From Mermis nigrescens (Eukaryota > Nematoda > Enoplea > Mermithida > Mermithidae), in contig JAVLUZ010000768.1 of the NCBI GenBank assembly GCA_036768485.1, positions 1,057,770-1,121,769 of the forward strand: a DNA stretch of 64,000 nucleotides, given 5' to 3'. Below, in pieces: positions 62,982-64,000 of this stretch. Under the pieces are notes generated by a model. It was not told where the DNA came from, did not search any database, and was given only the letters and a program-made list of their open reading frames with translations. The translations under genes were made by a program, and so were the position numbers. The stretch's first letter is position 1; each line of letters opens with the position of its first letter.

Positions 62982-64000
62982 ATTTTCCTAAAAATAATTT
63001 TTTCTGATAGATTCGAGGACGCTGAGTCCAGAAATAAAAAGCGTTAAGGGGGCTGACGGATATTTGTGGAGATAGAGCCCTTCAAACTTGCAAAAAACGT
63101 GATTATTTCGATGTTCTTAGGGCTCCATCTCCACAAATATTCGTCAGCCCCTAAACGCTTTTGTTTTCTGGACTCAGCGTTGTCGTATCTATCAGAAAAA
63201 ATTATTTTTAGGAGAATCGGTGACAAAAAAATTTTTTGAATAAAAAAATTATGCAAAAAAATTATGCTAAACCCCATTTTTAACATTTCTACATTACAGT
63301 TCTGACGTTAAAAAGCGTAAAAACACTGTTATCGGGAAAATTGAGAAAAACCATATTAGATAAAAATTTGGTGATTAGATCCATGCGAGCTAAATTTTTA
63401 GCAAATAGATACTTGCCCACAACTCACCAGCTTGCTTATACGAACATCTTAGGCTTAGGTTTAGAAAGTGTATTCACATTGGTGCCAGCTGATGGTCTAA
63501 GCTCTGAGACAATTGGGGCGAAAATTGCGGAGCGAGCGAAGCGAGCGGAGCAATTTTTGCCCCAATTGTGCCTTAGGCTTAGACCATCAGCTGGCACCAA
63601 TTTGATATGCACGGCAAGTCTAAAATAATAACCGTGATGAATCGATTACACCCTGCTTCGGCTTTGTTAACGTCAGAACTGTAATGTAGAAATTAAAAAT
63701 TGGGTTTAGCATAATTTTTTTTGCATAATTTTTTTTTCAAAAATTTTTTTTTAAAAAATTTTTTTGTCACCGATTCTCCTAAAAACAATTTTTTCTGATA
63801 GATGAGAGGACGCTGAGTCCAGAAAAACAAAGCGTTTAGGCGGTTGACGGATATTCGTGGAGATGGAGCCCTTAGAACATTGAAATAAACACGTTTTTTG
63901 CAAGTTTGAAGGGCTCTATCGCCACAAATATTCGTCAGCCCCCCAAACGCTTTTCATTTCTGGACTCAGCGTACTTCGAATCTATCAGAAAAAAGTAGTT
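62982..64000. repeat. Roughly 1-kb palindrome with nested inverted repeats, runs off right edge
   Basis: 62982-63221 is itself an inverted repeat (GATTTTCCTAAAAATAATTT, GGACGCTGAGTCCAGAAA, CTCCACAAATATTCGTCAGC) and recurs inverted at 63768-64000. 63222-63320 is mirrored at 63660-63767. The centre (63478-63602) is a hairpin with arms ATTGGTGCCAGCTGATGGTC and its complement. Confidence 0.88.

Overview
This window is animal nuclear DNA, AT-rich, with two intron-split protein genes on the minus strand inside a very dense field of non-autonomous transposons and tandem arrays. I spliced both genes by hand. Every junction used is GT-AG, phases match across all introns, and the joined proteins align with known families throughout. 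Gene 1 (window edge to 6019) is the 5' half of a heterotrimeric G-protein alpha subunit, most like the G12/13 class: four exons, complement(join(202..328,3253..3369,4647..4759,5918..6019)), 153 residues, continuing off the left edge. Gene 2 (14065..54960) is a complete SEC14L1 / Drosophila real-time (retm)-type lipid-transfer protein: 16 exons, 2310 nt including the stop, 769 residues, spread over about 40.9 kb. The domain order is PRELI/MSF1, linker, CRAL-TRIO N, CRAL-TRIO (SEC14), GOLD. The pair of genes marks a metazoan. Intron size and repeat content suggest an invertebrate, but I cannot name a lineage.

Layout. 1-6019: G-alpha exons with introns holding tandem repeats and short hAT-like elements. 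6020-14064: intergenic between the two same-strand genes, largely unique to 8.0 kb, then a 1.74-kb GC-ended hAT-like element, further elements, and a 46-bp/136-bp satellite next to the 3' end of gene 2. 14065-54960: gene 2. Intron 14 and intron 8 carry tandem arrays whose unit copies the 3' splice site of the exon they abut. Other introns hold nested hAT-like elements, AT-rich low-complexity tracts, a tRNA-derived SINE interrupted by a transposon, and a long (TA)n. 54961-64000: 5' flank of gene 2, with no gene seen. It holds nested hAT-like elements, a second SINE, a roughly 450-bp tandem array, and from 59682 to the right edge three successive kilobase-scale palindromes.

Main theme. At least eight repeat families have CA-starting terminal inverted repeats, and most copies tested are flanked by 8-bp target-site duplications. 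That is the signature of the hAT superfamily, but no transposase is visible. Several of these unrelated-looking families share a 13-base hairpin motif, GGCGCGAAGCGCC, whose core GCGAAGC is a known ultra-stable DNA mini-hairpin. The two genes are not obviously linked in function: one is Rho-pathway G-protein signalling, the other is phospholipid transfer or membrane trafficking. No rRNA, functional tRNA, CRISPR or bacterial-type features were seen.
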